Translations under genes and position numbers: made by a program | Origin: Methylotenera oryzisoli | Lineage (GTDB): Bacteria; Pseudomonadota; Gammaproteobacteria; Burkholderiales; Methylophilaceae | Direction of reading: 5' to 3' | DNA: 64,000 nt | Assembly: GCA_945878695.1 (NCBI GenBank) | Contig: CAMDXI010000003.1 | Span: 1-64,000 of the forward strand | Part shown: positions 26,856-39,777 of the stretch, one piece after another | Position numbering within the stretch: position 1 is the stretch's first letter | Layout of the letters: every line of letters starts with the position of its first letter | The notes under the pieces: model-generated | Database searches by the model: none | What the model saw: the letters and a program-made list of their open reading frames with translations, nothing else | Told to the model about the DNA's origin: nothing

Positions 26856-28685
26856 CTATTCGACGGTCACGCTCTTAGCCAGGTTTCTTGGTTTGTCGAC
26901 GTCGGTGCCTTTTAACAAAGCCGCATGGTAGGCCAAAATTTGCACGGGGATGGTGTGCAAAATAGGCGAGAGCAGGCCGACATGGCGCGGTGTGCGTATG
27001 ACGTGCACCCCGGCAGATTCAACAAAATGGCTGTCGGCGTCGGCGAACACAAACAGTTCACCGCCTCGCGCGTGCACCTCTTGCATATTCGATTTTACTT
27101 TTTCTAGCAAATCGTCATTGGGTGCAATCACCACCACCGGCATGCTGCTGTCTACCAAGGCCAATGGACCGTGTTTGAGTTCACCGGCAGGGTAGGCCTC
27201 GGCATGGATATAGGAGATTTCCTTGAGCTTTAGCGCCCCCTCCAACGCGATGGGGTAATGTATGCCACGGCCTAAAAACAAAGCATGCTGTTTATCGGCA
27301 AAGCGTTTGGCCCATTCGCGAATCTGCGGCTCTAAATTTAAGGCGTGTTGCACGCTGCCGGCTAATTGGCGCAATGCGCTTAAATGGGTTTGCTCGGCTT
27401 GCCTATCGAGCAGACCGCGTTGCTTGGCTAAGGTGGCGGCCAAAGTAAAGAGGGCCACCAACTGCGTGGTGAAGGCTTTGGTGGAGGCCACGCCAATTTC
27501 CGCGCCGGCACGGGTATAAAAAACCAATTGCGATGCGCGTGGTATGGCACTTTCCTGCACGTTGCAAATGGCTAGCGTTAAATTTTGGCCTAAGGATTTG
27601 GCGTGCTTTAAGGCTTCCATGGTGTCCAGGGTTTCACCGGACTGGGAAATGGTCACGATCAACTGCTTGGGGTTAGGTACGGATACGCGGTAGCGGTATT
27701 CACTGGCAATTTCCACGTTGGTGGGCAATTTGGCCAAGCTCTCTAACCAATATTTAGCGGTCAATGCCGCGTAGTAACTGGTGCCGGCGGCCAAGATAAG
27801 TATGCTGTCGATCTGCTGAAAAACCGCTTCGGCCTGATCGCCAAACAAGGCAGCAGAGAATTGATTGTCGTCTATTAAGGCCTCTATGGTATCGGTCAGG
27901 GCGCGGGGTTGCTCGTGTATTTCTTTTTGCATGAAGTGCGCATAAGGGCCCAATTCCATGCTGGCCAGGGAGACGTCGCTTAAATGCACTTTACGTTGCA
28001 CCGCTAGTCCATCGCGACCAAGTATGGCTACACCGTCTAGTCGTATATCCGCCACGTCACCGTCTTCCAAATAAATCACTTTGCGGGTAACGGATAACAC
28101 CGCCGACACATCGGATGCGATGAAATTTTCACCCTCGCCCAAGCCTATTAACAACGGGCAACCTAAACGCGCGGTAATCATGTGCTCGGGTTCTTTTACC
28201 GATACCACGCTAATGGCAAACGCACCGGTGAGCTCGGCCACGGCTTTTTGCGTAGCGGCTAACAAGCTTAAGCTTTGATGGTAATAATGAATTAAATGCG
28301 CGATTACTTCGGTGTCGGTTTGCGAGCTGAATTCGTAACCCAAGGTTTTTAATCGAGCGCGCTGTTGATCGTGGTTTTCTATGATGCCGTTATGCACCAC
28401 GGCAATTTGCTCTTTTGATACGTGCGGATGGGCATTGCTTTCTGTCACGCCACCGTGCGTGGCCCAGCGGGTATGGCCTATGCCGACGTGGCCAGTTATT
28501 TTTGTGGCTTCGGCTTTCTCGGTCATGGCAGCGACACGGCCAACGGCACGCACGCGCTCTATACCATGGCTATTTAGCACGGCTATACCGGCCGAATCGT
28601 AGCCGCGGTATTCAAGCCGACTTAAGCCTTCAATTAAGGTGGGTACGACGCTTCTGTTTGCTACTGCACCTACAATGCCACACAT
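26856..28685 (-). CDS. glmS: Glutamine-fructose-6-phosphate transaminase (isomerizing)
   Basis: Makes glucosamine-6-phosphate for peptidoglycan and lipopolysaccharide precursors. It has 609 residues, the standard length. The nucleophile C2 is exposed after Met removal ([10 protein letters not shown]). The class II glutaminase domain includes [11 protein letters not shown] and HNGIIENH. Two SIS isomerase domains follow, with [47 protein letters not shown] and the C-terminal [13 protein letters not shown]. It follows glmU by 9 bp. No GlmS ribozyme is visible upstream, as expected outside Firmicutes. Confidence 0.97.
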   Translation of the reverse strand: MCGIVGAVANRSVVPTLIEGLSRLEYRGYDSAGIAVLNSHGIERVRAVGRVAAMTEKAEATKITGHVGIGHTRWATHGGVTESNAHPHVSKEQIAVVHNGIIENHDQQRARLKTLGYEFSSQTDTEVIAHLIHYYHQSLSLLAATQKAVAELTGAFAISVVSVKEPEHMITARLGCPLLIGLGEGENFIASDVSAVLSVTRKVIYLEDGDVADIRLDGVAILGRDGLAVQRKVHLSDVSLASMELGPYAHFMQKEIHEQPRALTDTIEALIDDNQFSAALFGDQAEAVFQQIDSILILAAGTSYYAALTAKYWLESLAKLPTNVEIASEYRYRVSVPNPKQLIVTISQSGETLDTMEALKHAKSLGQNLTLAICNVQESAIPRASQLVFYTRAGAEIGVASTKAFTTQLVALFTLAATLAKQRGLLDRQAEQTHLSALRQLAGSVQHALNLEPQIREWAKRFADKQHALFLGRGIHYPIALEGALKLKEISYIHAEAYPAGELKHGPLALVDSSMPVVVIAPNDDLLEKVKSNMQEVHARGGELFVFADADSHFVESAGVHVIRTPRHVGLLSPILHTIPVQILAYHAALLKGTDVDKPRNLAKSVTVE

Positions 28686-28694
28686 GGGTTATCT

Positions 28695-30065
28695 CTACTT
28701 TTTAATTTTTACTGGGCGTTTCCAGCCCGCTATGGATTTTTGATCTTTGGCTCGACAAAAAGTCAGTTGGCCTGCCGGTGCGTCTTTGGTGATGGTGGAG
28801 CCGGCGGCGATGGTTGCGCCCTTGGCTAGGGTGACCGGGGCCACTAACTGCGTGTCGGATCCGATGAACACGTCGTCTTCTATGACGGTTCTAAATTTGT
28901 TGGCGCCGTCGTAATTGCAGGTAATGGTACCAGCGCCCACGTTAACATTTTTACCCACGGTGGCATCGCCCACGTAGCTTAGGTGATTAATTTTGCTGGC
29001 GCTGTCTACTTGCGCATTTTTCAATTCAACAAAGTTACCAACATGGGTATGATCGGCCAAGGTAGTGCCCGGTCTAATGCGGGCAAACGGACCTAGGCGA
29101 GCTTCTTCGCCTATTTGCGCGTCGTCTATATGGGTGAAGGCAGCAATCTGAGTGCCGGCGGCAATCACGGCGTTTTTAATCACGCAATTAGGTGCTATTT
29201 TTACCCTATCACCCAACACCACCTGACCTTCAAACAGGCAATTGACATCAATTTGCACGTCGCGACCGCATTGCAGATCGCCGCGCACGTCGATGCGATT
29301 GGGGTCTTTCAGGGTCACGCCTTGCTGTAATAATTGCTCCGCATAACGCTGTTGGTATACCCGCTCTATCTGCGCTAAATCACTTTTAGCGTTGATGCCG
29401 GTTACCGACCATTCGTCCGCAGTGATTTCTGCTACGACAGCCACGCCTTGTTTAACTGCCATGGCGACGATATCGGTTAAGTAGTATTCGCCCTGGGCAT
29501 TGTTGTTGCTAAGTTTGGCCAGCCACTGCACCAATAGTTTATTGGGCATGGCCATCATGCCGGTGTTCACTTCTTTGATTTGACGCTGCGCTTCAGTGGC
29601 ATCTTTATGCTCCACAATGGCCGCAACGTGTGCCTTGCCATCTCTGACTATGCGGCCATAACCGCTTGGATCGGCTTTGATGAAGGATAGGATGGCCAAG
29701 TTATCCGCGGCCTTAGTAATTAATTTCTCACAATCGGGGCTGGCGACCAAGGGGACATCGCCCAATAAAATTAGCGTGGTGGCCCTCTCTTCAAGGTGCG
29801 GCAGCGCTTGTTGCACGGCATGGCCGGTGCCTAATTGCTCAGCCTGCTTAACCCATACTATGGGTTCACCTTCAAACTGTGCTTTGACTGTCTCACCACC
29901 GTAGCCGTAGACCACAATAATTTTGCTCGGCTGCAATGCTTTAGCCGCCGCCAAGACGTGGCCTAATATTGGCTTTGCGCCCACTTCATGCAAGACTTTG
30001 GGTAGATCGGAATGCATGCGCGTGCCTTTGCCGGCAGCGAGTATGACTATATTTAGATTAGGCAT
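28695..30065 (-). CDS. glmU: Bifunctional UDP-N-acetylglucosamine pyrophosphorylase / GlcN-1-P acetyltransferase
   Basis: Catalyses the last two steps to UDP-GlcNAc. At 456 residues, the N-terminal nucleotidyltransferase carries AAGKGTRMHSDLPKVLH, QLGTGHAVQQA and GDVPL. The C-terminal left-handed beta-helix carries hexapeptide repeats and GPFARIRPGT, NFVELKNA, HLSYVGDATVG and the catalytic GAGTITCNYDG. It forms an operon with glmS, and is separated from atpC by a terminator. Confidence 0.97.
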   Translation of the reverse strand: MPNLNIVILAAGKGTRMHSDLPKVLHEVGAKPILGHVLAAAKALQPSKIIVVYGYGGETVKAQFEGEPIVWVKQAEQLGTGHAVQQALPHLEERATTLILLGDVPLVASPDCEKLITKAADNLAILSFIKADPSGYGRIVRDGKAHVAAIVEHKDATEAQRQIKEVNTGMMAMPNKLLVQWLAKLSNNNAQGEYYLTDIVAMAVKQGVAVVAEITADEWSVTGINAKSDLAQIERVYQQRYAEQLLQQGVTLKDPNRIDVRGDLQCGRDVQIDVNCLFEGQVVLGDRVKIAPNCVIKNAVIAAGTQIAAFTHIDDAQIGEEARLGPFARIRPGTTLADHTHVGNFVELKNAQVDSASKINHLSYVGDATVGKNVNVGAGTITCNYDGANKFRTVIEDDVFIGSDTQLVAPVTLAKGATIAAGSTITKDAPAGQLTFCRAKDQKSIAGWKRPVKIKK

Positions 30066-30114
30066 TTTTGAAGTTGAGGCTTAACTGCCGTTATTTTTTA
30101 TAAGCAAAGTATAA

Positions 30115-30143
30115 CAAAAAAGGCAGCCTAAGCTGCCTTTTTT
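30115..30143. terminator. Terminator of the ATP synthase operon
   Basis: GGCAGC (30122-30127) pairs with GCTGCC (30132-30137) around a four-base loop, with A and T runs on both sides. It lies between the atpC stop and the glmU start, so it ends the leftward atp transcript. Confidence 0.9.
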
Positions 30144-30167
30144 GTGGTTAGTGCAGACGCCTAACAA

Positions 30168-30593
30168 CTAGTGTGTTGTTTTGCGTAAGCGCTCTATGGC
30201 TTGAATTTGCGCAACGGCCTCAGACAATTCTGCCTGTGCTTTTGCGTAATCCATATCCGAACTACGGTTTTTCATCGCTTCTTCCGCTGCTGCTTTAGCC
30301 GCAATGGCTTTGGCTTCATCTAGATCGTGGCCACGTACCGCTGTATCAGCTAGTACGGTGATTAAACCCGGTTGCACTTCTAATAAACCGCCGGATAGAA
30401 AGATCAGGGTTTCTTCAGCGCTATCTGCGGTTTTAATGCGCAAGGCCCCCGGTTTAATGCTGGTTACCATGGGCGCGTGATTTGGGTAGATACCCACTTC
30501 ACCCGCACTGGCTGGCACCACAATAAACTCAGCCTCACCAGCAAAAATGCTCGCTTCTGCACTGACTACATCGATATGAACAGTATTTGCCAT
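30168..30593 (-). CDS. atpC: ATP synthase F1 subunit epsilon
   Basis: Central-stalk subunit that couples rotation to the c-ring and can inhibit ATP hydrolysis. The 141-residue product has the N-terminal beta-sandwich ([37 protein letters not shown]) and a C-terminal helical hairpin rich in Ala and Glu. It is the last gene of the leftward atpIBEFHAGDC operon, 47 bp after atpD, and is followed by a terminator. Confidence 0.97.
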   Translation of the reverse strand: MANTVHIDVVSAEASIFAGEAEFIVVPASAGEVGIYPNHAPMVTSIKPGALRIKTADSAEETLIFLSGGLLEVQPGLITVLADTAVRGHDLDEAKAIAAKAAAEEAMKNRSSDMDYAKAQAELSEAVAQIQAIERLRKTTH

Positions 30594-30640
30594 CTTTTTT
30601 CCTTAACCATTAACTAAATATAAAGTCTAACGACCGTCAA

Positions 30641-32077
<1,437 letters not shown>

Positions 32078-32121
32078 CTATTCAAGCTTATCTGTTGAAT
32101 TGTAATTAAATTCTTAAAAAA

Positions 32122-32988
32122 TTATGAAACTGCAGCTGCACCACCAACGATTTCAGAAATCTCTTTGGTAATGGCCGCTTGACGTGCTTTGTTGTATACC
32201 AATTTCAAGTCACCAATCACTTCTTTTGCATTATCCGAAGCCGACTTCATCGCCACCATACGTGATGACTGTTCGGATGCCATGTTTTCCGCAACGGCGT
32301 TGTAAACCAATGATTCAACGTAACGCATCATTAATTGATCCACCACCGGCTTTGCTTCTGGCTCATAGATGTAATCCCAATGGCCTTTAGGGCTACCAAG
32401 CTGCTCACCGCTTAATGGTAACAATTGTTCCATGACCGGCTCTTGCTTCATGGTATTAATGAACTTGGTGTAGCTGATGTAAAGCTGATCAATTTCACCG
32501 GCTTCGTATGCATCCAACATGACCTTAATGGTACCGATCAATGTTTCTAAATGCGGCACGTCACCCAAACCTGTTATGTGCGATTTAACATTCGCACCAA
32601 CACGGTTCATGAAACCAAATCCTTTGTTGCCAATCGCACTGACCGATATGGCCTTACCGTCTGCTTCCCAGCTTTTCATTTGGTTAACCGACAAACGCAG
32701 CATGTTGGTGTTTAAGCCACCACACAAACCTTTATCTGAACTGATAACAATCAGGCCTATGTTTTTAACCACATCACGCTTAACTAAGTAAGGGTGTTTG
32801 TACTCTGGATTTGCAAACGATAAATGCGCAGCTACGTTACGAATTTTTTCGGCATACGGACGGCTAGCGCGCATTCTGTCCTGCGCTTTACGCATTTTAG
32901 AAGCGGCCACCATTTCCATCGCCTTGGTGATCTTACGTGTATTTTCTACACTTTTGATCTTAGTTCTAATCTCTTTACTACCAGCCAT
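32122..32988 (-). CDS. atpG: ATP synthase F1 subunit gamma
   Basis: Rotor shaft of F1, 288 residues. The N-terminal helix [28 protein letters not shown] and the C-terminal helix ending [20 protein letters not shown] form the coiled coil inside the alpha/beta hexamer. [13 protein letters not shown] marks the Rossmann-like head. It sits 22 bp after atpA and 53 bp before atpD. Confidence 0.98.
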   Translation of the reverse strand: MAGSKEIRTKIKSVENTRKITKAMEMVAASKMRKAQDRMRASRPYAEKIRNVAAHLSFANPEYKHPYLVKRDVVKNIGLIVISSDKGLCGGLNTNMLRLSVNQMKSWEADGKAISVSAIGNKGFGFMNRVGANVKSHITGLGDVPHLETLIGTIKVMLDAYEAGEIDQLYISYTKFINTMKQEPVMEQLLPLSGEQLGSPKGHWDYIYEPEAKPVVDQLMMRYVESLVYNAVAENMASEQSSRMVAMKSASDNAKEVIGDLKLVYNKARQAAITKEISEIVGGAAAVS

Positions 32989-33010
32989 TTTTAGTCCTAA
33001 TAGTTAGGTA

Positions 33011-34552
33011 TTAGTATGCATTGGTTGCTTTGAAGTCCTGAATTGCGGCTTCAACAGCTTTTTCGTTATCACCGGCTAAGTCTTTGCTGGATTCAATACC
33101 GGCCATCAATTTGGCGTATTTAGAAGCCATAAAGCCGTGCAATGCATTTTCAAAGGCCAATACTTTATTGGTAGGCACGTCATCAAAATAGCCTTTGTTG
33201 GCGGCTAATAGGGTGATGGCCATATTAGATACGCTTAATGGGGCATATTGAGCTTGCTTCATCAACTCAGTAAACATACGACCGCGATCCAATTGTTTAC
33301 GTGTCGCTTCATCCAAATCGGAAGCGAACTGGGCAAACGCAGCCAATTCACGGTATTGAGCTAGCGCTAAACGCACGCCGCCACCTAGTTTTTTGATGAC
33401 TTTAGTTTGCGCTGCACCACCCACGCGAGACACTGAAATACCAGCGTTGATCGCAGGACGAATACCGGCGTTGAACAAGTCGGTTTCCAAGAAGATTTGA
33501 CCATCGGTAATCGAGATCACGTTAGTTGGAACGAAAGCTGACACGTCACCGGCTGCCGTTTCAATAACTGGCAATGCGGTTAATGAGCCTGTTTTGCCTT
33601 TAACGGCACCGTTAGTGAATTTCTCTACGTACTCTTCGTTAACACGAGCAGCGCGCTCTAATAAACGTGAGTGAATGTAGAACACGTCACCTGGGTAAGC
33701 TTCACGACCTGGTGGACGACGTAATAACAAGGAAATTTGACGGTAAGCAATCGCTTGTTTAGTCAAATCATCGTAAACGATTAATGCATCTTCACCACGA
33801 TCACGGAAATACTCGCCCATGGTACAACCGGCGTAAGGTGCTAAGAATTGTAATGCGGCTGAGTCAGACGCTGCGGCCGCTACCACTATGGTGTAAGCCA
33901 TGGCACCGTTTTCTTCTAATTTACGCACCACGTTAGCAATGGTGGAGGCTTTCTGACCAATCGCCACGTAGATACAGGTCATGTTTTGACCTTTTTGATT
34001 GATGATGGCATCAATCGCTACTGCCGTTTTACCTGTTTGACGGTCACCAATAATCAATTCACGTTGACCACGGCCAACTGGCACCATGGAGTCCACGGAT
34101 TTAAGACCGGTTTGCACGGGTTGTGAAACCGATTTACGGGCAATCACACCTGGGGCCACTTTTTCAATTTTGTCCGTCATTTTTGCATTGACTGGACCTT
34201 TACCATCGATAGGCTGACCTAATGCATTCACTACACGGCCGATTAATTCAGGGCCGACTGGCACTTCTAAAATACGGCCGGTACATTTACAAATGTCACC
34301 TTCGGTAATGTGTTCGTAGTCACCTAAAACCACGGCACCCACTGAGTCACGCTCTAGGTTTAGCGCTAGACCAAAGGTGTTGCCTGGGAATTCGATCATC
34401 TCGCCGGCCATCACGTTGGATAGGCCGTGAATGCGAACAATACCGTCGGTTACTGAAATGACGGTACCTTGTGTACGGGCTTCAGCTGAAGTAGAAAAAT
34501 TTTCTAATCTGCTTTTAATCAGCTCACTGATTTCTGATGTAGATAACTGCAT
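33011..34552 (-). CDS. atpA: ATP synthase F1 subunit alpha
   Basis: Regulatory nucleotide-binding subunit of F1, 513 residues. The P-loop [18 protein letters not shown], the catalytic arginine finger region within [17 protein letters not shown] and the C-terminal DELSE-like helical domain are present. It is flanked by atpH (41 bp) and atpG in the usual order. Confidence 0.98.
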   Translation of the reverse strand: MQLSTSEISELIKSRLENFSTSAEARTQGTVISVTDGIVRIHGLSNVMAGEMIEFPGNTFGLALNLERDSVGAVVLGDYEHITEGDICKCTGRILEVPVGPELIGRVVNALGQPIDGKGPVNAKMTDKIEKVAPGVIARKSVSQPVQTGLKSVDSMVPVGRGQRELIIGDRQTGKTAVAIDAIINQKGQNMTCIYVAIGQKASTIANVVRKLEENGAMAYTIVVAAAASDSAALQFLAPYAGCTMGEYFRDRGEDALIVYDDLTKQAIAYRQISLLLRRPPGREAYPGDVFYIHSRLLERAARVNEEYVEKFTNGAVKGKTGSLTALPVIETAAGDVSAFVPTNVISITDGQIFLETDLFNAGIRPAINAGISVSRVGGAAQTKVIKKLGGGVRLALAQYRELAAFAQFASDLDEATRKQLDRGRMFTELMKQAQYAPLSVSNMAITLLAANKGYFDDVPTNKVLAFENALHGFMASKYAKLMAGIESSKDLAGDNEKAVEAAIQDFKATNAY

Positions 34553-34593
34553 TGTGGCTCCTAATGTATTCTTTGCCTAAAATGTTCTGTCGC

Positions 34594-35130
34594 TTATGCT
34601 GAAAGGGTATAAGCTAAATTTTGTAACTGATTTTTGACGGATGCGTCTATCACGGTATCGCCAACAATAATTTTAATGCCGCCTATGAGTTCTGAATCCA
34701 CTGAAACATTGGCTTCTATTTTTTTACCAAACTTCACTTCTAAACGTTTTACTAAATCTTTTACTTCTGCCGCACTGGGTTTGGACGCGGCAATAATTTG
34801 CGCTTCCAAGCTGCCCTCATCCAAGGCTTTGAGTTCTTCGAAAGCATAGCTAATTGCCGGCAATACAGACAGGCGGCGGTATTCCACCAACACCTTGATT
34901 AAGTTTTGACCGTATTCATTTAGATTATCGCCACACACTTTTAGGAATGCGGCCTGCAATTCGCTGCTGACTACTTTTGGATCTTGTATGTAGGCTTGCA
35001 TTTGCGCGTCATTAGCGACGGCCGCTGCAAAACCTAACATTTCAGACCATTTAGCCAAGGCCTTTTGCTGCTTAGCAAGATTGAATGCGGCAACCGCGTA
35101 AGGCCTTGCAATGGTTGATATCTCAGCCAT
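34594..35130 (-). CDS. atpH: ATP synthase F1 subunit delta
   Basis: Joins the peripheral stalk to the top of F1. The 178-residue product has the N-terminal helical bundle (IARPYAVAAFNLAKQQ) and the C-terminal conserved segment VDSELIGGIKIIVGDTVIDASVKNQLQNL. It starts 2 bp after the atpF stop. Confidence 0.97.
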   Translation of the reverse strand: MAEISTIARPYAVAAFNLAKQQKALAKWSEMLGFAAAVANDAQMQAYIQDPKVVSSELQAAFLKVCGDNLNEYGQNLIKVLVEYRRLSVLPAISYAFEELKALDEGSLEAQIIAASKPSAAEVKDLVKRLEVKFGKKIEANVSVDSELIGGIKIIVGDTVIDASVKNQLQNLAYTLSA

Positions 35131-35132
35131 GC

Positions 35133-35603
35133 TTATAGCTCCGCAGCCAATTTAGCCAACATGTCGCTGTGTGCACTTGCGTTGATTTCTTTACGCAATA
35201 TTTTTTCAGCACCGGCAACAGCCAAGCTAGACACTTGCGAACGTAGGCCTTCTTTAGCACGATTGATCTCTTGCTCAATTTCAGCTTTTGCACCAGCAAT
35301 GATGCGATCGCCTTCTGCCTTAGCCACGCCTTTTGCGTCTTCAACGATTTGTGAACCACGTTTTTCAGCTTGACCTATGATTTCGCTGGCTTTTTGTTTG
35401 GCTTCATTCAAAGTGATTTCAGATTTTTTTGCAGCCACTTCTAAGGCATTTCTACCTTCAGAAGCCGCAGCCAAACCATCAGCAATTTCCTTTTGGCGCG
35501 TTTCAATGGCTGATAACAGCGGCGGCCAAACGAACTTCACTGTGAACCAAATCAACACAGCAAATGCAATGGCTTGTGCGATAAGTGTAAAGTTAATATT
35601 CAT
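35133..35603 (-). CDS. atpF: ATP synthase F0 subunit b
   Basis: Peripheral-stalk subunit of 156 residues. One N-terminal membrane helix (TLIAQAIAFAVLIWFTVKFVWPPLLSAI) is followed by a long charged dimerising helix rich in Ala, Glu and Lys that contacts delta. It is one copy per operon, as usual in betaproteobacteria. It lies 74 bp after atpE. Confidence 0.97.
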   Translation of the reverse strand: MNINFTLIAQAIAFAVLIWFTVKFVWPPLLSAIETRQKEIADGLAAASEGRNALEVAAKKSEITLNEAKQKASEIIGQAEKRGSQIVEDAKGVAKAEGDRIIAGAKAEIEQEINRAKEGLRSQVSSLAVAGAEKILRKEINASAHSDMLAKLAAEL

Positions 35604-35677
35604 TACTTACTCCAATATTTAAGTCGTTTAATTTGCGCCAGGCATGAGGCTGCCTGCCGCCAAATTATTTAGGCTAA

Positions 35678-35986
<309 letters not shown>

Positions 35987-36014
35987 TTATTAAAAATAAC
36001 ACTACTTAAAAAAA

Positions 36015-36848
36015 CTAATGCGATTCATGCGCCATGGCTAAGTAAACGACCGTTAACATCATGAATATGAAGGCTTGCAATGCCACGATTAAGATGTGGA
36101 ATATAGACCAGCCGGCGCCTAAAATAGCACCGAATATGGTGCCGGATACACCGGTAGCCGCCCATAAGCCTAATAGCAAGAAAATAACCTCACCCGCGTA
36201 CATATTACCGAACAGTCGCAATGAATGGGACAACGGTTTAGACACATACTCGATTAAGTTGAATAAGAAGTTAGCTGGCCAAACCCAGATTTTGCTACCA
36301 AACGGCGCACAGAATATTTCGTGCACAAAACCGCCTAAACCCTTCACTTTAACCGAGAAGAATATCATTAATATCCAAACCGAAAGGGCTAGCGCAAATG
36401 TAGTGTTGATGTCTGAAGTTGGAACGGCGCGCCATTTAGCGTGCTCGCCACCAAAGAAGGCCACGATGCTGGCAACCCAATCCACCGGCAAGAAGTCCAT
36501 GGAGTTCATGGCAAACACCCATAAAAATACCGTTAGAGCGGTTGGGGCAATAAAGCTATGACGGTTACCGTGGAATATGTTTTTGACTTGATCGTCTACG
36601 AAATTGAAAATCAGTTCAACAAAGGCTTGGCCTTTGCTAGGCACGCCGGCCGTTGCTTTGCGCGCCACCAACCAGATCAAACCCATGACAATTAAACCCA
36701 ATGCCACCGACATCACGAAGGTGTCTACGTGCAAAGTCCAAAAGCCAGCACCTTCACTCACGGGGTGCGCGTTAAAACTTAAATGGTGCTCTATGTATCC
36801 TGATGGGGTAAGTCCGTGTTCTGCACTGTTTGCGTGTTCTGTAGCCAT
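36015..36848 (-). CDS. atpB: ATP synthase F0 subunit a
   Basis: Stator membrane subunit that forms the proton half-channels. The 277-residue product has five to six helices and the essential arginine in [18 protein letters not shown]. The C-terminal [24 protein letters not shown] is the last helix. It follows atpI by 34 bp. Confidence 0.97.
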   Translation of the reverse strand: MATEHANSAEHGLTPSGYIEHHLSFNAHPVSEGAGFWTLHVDTFVMSVALGLIVMGLIWLVARKATAGVPSKGQAFVELIFNFVDDQVKNIFHGNRHSFIAPTALTVFLWVFAMNSMDFLPVDWVASIVAFFGGEHAKWRAVPTSDINTTFALALSVWILMIFFSVKVKGLGGFVHEIFCAPFGSKIWVWPANFLFNLIEYVSKPLSHSLRLFGNMYAGEVIFLLLGLWAATGVSGTIFGAILGAGWSIFHILIVALQAFIFMMLTVVYLAMAHESH

Positions 36849-36882
36849 AATCCGATATTTACTTTAACTAAATGGGTTTAAA

Positions 36883-37257
36883 TTAAACGTTTAATCTACT
36901 CAGCGCTGCACCCGAAAATAGCGCGGCAGCTGCCAATCCAGCAATCAGCGCAAATGGCACCAACTGCCCGTACACATTAAAAATGATTGCCAACAAAATG
37001 ACAATCACTAAAATTTTTACCGCTTCCGCTTTTAATAAATTCAATAAAATGGCGGTTGGATCTTCACTTCTAACTTGCCTGCTAGCAATCTTACTGGCCG
37101 TCATGGCAGCGATAATAACCGATGCGCCACCTAATAATGCCGACATGCCGCCGTGTAATCCTGTTACAACTAATGCAACTAGCGCAACCGCAATGGTGGC
37201 AATCAGCTGAACCTTAAGCATTCTACTAAACACATCGGCTGTAATGGCTGCTGACAA
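36883..37257 (-). CDS. atpI: ATP synthase subunit I
   Basis: A small accessory membrane protein (124 residues, four hydrophobic segments) at the head of the atp operon. It helps assemble the c-ring and may aid Mg uptake. GLHGGMSALLGGASVIIAAMTASK and the C-terminal GLAAAALFSGAALSR are typical. The atp promoter should lie in the 136-bp gap to parB. Confidence 0.9.
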   Translation of the reverse strand: MSAAITADVFSRMLKVQLIATIAVALVALVVTGLHGGMSALLGGASVIIAAMTASKIASRQVRSEDPTAILLNLLKAEAVKILVIVILLAIIFNVYGQLVPFALIAGLAAAALFSGAALSRLNV

Positions 37258-37393
37258 AGACTTAAACCCAGTTAATTGATTGCTTTTTTGTTGCTACCCA
37301 AACGATTTTTTTACTGCATCGTTTAGTAAAGACCGCGATTCTGAATTAATAGCCGGTTTTAGTCAAGAACTAACTATAAGCAAAAATAGGCAC

Positions 37394-38281
37394 TTAGCGC
37401 ATCATTTTGCTAATAATCTCATCCAACTGGTCGAGATTGGCGTAGTTGATTTTTAATGCGCCTGACCCATTTGCGGCGGCCTTTATCGTTACGCTTGCGC
37501 CTAATTTTTCACTCAACGCTTGTTCTAGGCTTAAAACGTCACGATTTTGTTTGGTTTTCTGACTTACTTTCTGGCCGGGTGATGCCTTATTTGCAGCCTC
37601 ATCAGCTTGGTGTTTTTTTACTAAAGCCTCAGCATCACGCACTGAAAAATTATTTTGCACGATTTGCTCAGCCAGCATTACTTGCTGTGCGCCAGACAAG
37701 CCAATTAAAGTGCGGGCATGGCCCATGTCTATTTTTCCGTGCATGAGCATGTCTTGCACTGGGGCAGACAGGCTTAACAAACGCAATAGATTAGACACGG
37801 CCACGCGCGAGCGACCAACCGCCAAAGCGGCTTTTTCGTGGGTCATGTCGAATTCGTCTATTAAGCGTTTAATGCCTTGTGCTTCCTCTAAGGGATTGAG
37901 ATTTTCTCTTTGTATGTTCTCAATCAATGCCATGGCCAAGGCTGATTCATCGGCAATTTCACGCACTAAAACTGGCACCTCTTCTAGGCCAGCCATTTGA
38001 CTTGCGCGCCAACGCCGTTCACCGGCAATAATTTCATAGCGCTCGGCATCAATGTGCCGCACCAATATAGGCTGCATAATGCCTTGGCTTTTTATCGACT
38101 CGGCCAGCGTTTGCAGTGCGGCATCGTCCATGTAGCTGCGCGGTTGGTATTTGCCCGGTTGCAACTGCTCCACTTTTAATATGAGCAAGGAATCGGCCTC
38201 ACCCACCGAACCCATGTCTCCTGCCAACAGCGAATCCAAGCCGCGACCCAAGCCTCGATTTAAGCCTTTTACTTTAACCAT
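37394..38281 (-). CDS. parB: Chromosome partitioning protein ParB
   Basis: Binds parS and spreads as a CTP-dependent clamp to segregate the origin. From this start it has 295 residues. GLGRGLDSLL is the ParA-interacting N-terminus. QPRSYMD, then PILVRHIDAERYEIIAGERRWRAS with the GERRxR CTP-binding box, and ENIQRENLNPLEEAQG follow. The helix-turn-helix contains MTHEKAALAVGRSRVAVSNLLRLLSL. A longer frame from 38314 exists, but the ATG at 38281 overlaps the parA stop by eight bases, the coupling expected in this operon. Two perfect parS sites lie 4 and 11 kb away. Confidence 0.97.
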   Translation of the reverse strand: MVKVKGLNRGLGRGLDSLLAGDMGSVGEADSLLILKVEQLQPGKYQPRSYMDDAALQTLAESIKSQGIMQPILVRHIDAERYEIIAGERRWRASQMAGLEEVPVLVREIADESALAMALIENIQRENLNPLEEAQGIKRLIDEFDMTHEKAALAVGRSRVAVSNLLRLLSLSAPVQDMLMHGKIDMGHARTLIGLSGAQQVMLAEQIVQNNFSVRDAEALVKKHQADEAANKASPGQKVSQKTKQNRDVLSLEQALSEKLGASVTIKAAANGSGALKINYANLDQLDEIISKMMR

Positions 38282-39074
38282 GTTTTTTCTCTTTACGATT
38301 GATGTCTTTTTCACTGACTTCTTTTGCCAGCTCTAAATAAGCCTGCGCACCCTTGGAATTTTTATCGTAGGTTAGGACCGGCATGCCGTAACTTGGGGCC
38401 TCGGCCAAACGAATATTGCGCGGAATAATGGTTTTATAAACTTTATCGCCAAAGTGACTTATTAACTGCGCGGACACTTGCTGAGCCAGCATATTGCGAT
38501 TATCGAATAGGGTGCGCAACAAACCTTCAATTTCCAGGGTGGGATTCAAACGCGCCCGCACTTTTTTAATGGTGTTGACCAAATCCGACAAGCCTTCTAA
38601 GGCATAGTATTCACATTGCATGGGAATTAACACTGCATTGGATGCGGTTAAGGCATTGACCGTGACCAAATTGAGCGCAGGCGGGCAATCCAGCAATATG
38701 AAATCGTAGGTTTTCGCCCCCTCGCTATTAAGCAATTTGGCTATGGCCACTTTTAAGCGGTTTTCCCTAGCCAACTCATTGACCAATTCCACTTCCGCAC
38801 CGGCTAAATCTCTGTTGGCTGGGGCAACATCAAAGCCACCTTTAGCGCTACTGACAATCACCTCTTGCAGGGATTTATCACCAATTAAAACGTGGTATAT
38901 GCTGTGCTTAAGAAAAGCTTTATCGATGCCACTGCCGGTACTGGCATTGCCCTGCGGATCCAAGTCTATCAACAATACCGCTTTACCCAAATTGGCTAGA
39001 CTGGCCGCCAGATTAACACTGGTGGTGGTCTTGCCCACGCCGCCTTTTTGATTGGTGATAGCTAAAATTTTCAT
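38274..39074 (-). CDS. parA: Chromosome partitioning ATPase ParA (Soj)
   Basis: A Walker-type ATPase of 266 residues that pulls ParB-parS complexes apart over the nucleoid. The deviant Walker A KGGVGKTTT, the DLDPQGNASTG motif A', and the Walker B segment FILLDCPPALNLVT are in place. It is coupled to parB by an eight-base overlap and lies 19 bp after rsmG, so mnmG-rsmG-parA-parB form one leftward unit. Confidence 0.97.
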   Translation of the reverse strand: MKILAITNQKGGVGKTTTSVNLAASLANLGKAVLLIDLDPQGNASTGSGIDKAFLKHSIYHVLIGDKSLQEVIVSSAKGGFDVAPANRDLAGAEVELVNELARENRLKVAIAKLLNSEGAKTYDFILLDCPPALNLVTVNALTASNAVLIPMQCEYYALEGLSDLVNTIKKVRARLNPTLEIEGLLRTLFDNRNMLAQQVSAQLISHFGDKVYKTIIPRNIRLAEAPSYGMPVLTYDKNSKGAQAYLELAKEVSEKDINRKEKKHG

Positions 39075-39093
39075 GGGGGTGTAATTTTTAATT

Positions 39094-39777
39094 TTATTTT
39101 AAGTTTAAAAAAACAAGATGCCGCTCAGCATCCAAACCAGCTACCTTTAACACTTCAATTTTCACAAGCGCCACGCCATCTTGCCCATCAGCCAAGCGTT
39201 GAAATTGCTGCGCGGCCAACTCCTGCTCTGGCAACACGCCTTTCATGGCTAACCAGAGGCCGGTTTTTGCCAATAAATGCCTGCTTAGTTTAACAAATAG
39301 CGCCAGCTCGGAAAACGCGCGGGATACAATCACATCAAAACCCGAACCGTTATTTATGCCATCTGGTTTTAAGGCCTCAACTCGACCGCTGGCCACGTGA
39401 AAATTGTGCAAAGCCAATTCACCTTTTACCTGACGCATGAAACTGGCCTTCTTTTGCACCGAGTCTATGGCCGTCACTTGCAACGCTGGCAAGCATATAG
39501 CTAACGGGATGCTAGGCAAACCAGCCCCAGCACCCACGTCCAGCAAACTTTTTGCTGACAAAGCCTGCACATGTGGCAACACACTTAAACTGTCCAATAG
39601 GTGCAAGCTTACCATGTCCAATGGGTCACGGATGGCCGTTAAATTATGCACTTTGTTCCACTTATCGATCAGTAATAAATAAGCCAGCAACTTGGCCTGT
39701 TTATCGGCACTGACCTGAAGTTGCATGGCCAGCAAACCCGCCTCTAATTTAGTGGCCAACTGCGCCTGCAAGGTCAT
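39094..39777 (-). CDS. rsmG: 16S rRNA (guanine527-N7)-methyltransferase
   Basis: Methylates G527 of 16S rRNA using S-adenosylmethionine; loss gives low-level streptomycin resistance. The 227-residue product has [24 protein letters not shown], the SAM motif [17 protein letters not shown] and [11 protein letters not shown]. Its ATG overlaps the mnmG stop by four bases (ATGA). Confidence 0.96.
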   Translation of the reverse strand: MTLQAQLATKLEAGLLAMQLQVSADKQAKLLAYLLLIDKWNKVHNLTAIRDPLDMVSLHLLDSLSVLPHVQALSAKSLLDVGAGAGLPSIPLAICLPALQVTAIDSVQKKASFMRQVKGELALHNFHVASGRVEALKPDGINNGSGFDVIVSRAFSELALFVKLSRHLLAKTGLWLAMKGVLPEQELAAQQFQRLADGQDGVALVKIEVLKVAGLDAERHLVFLNLK

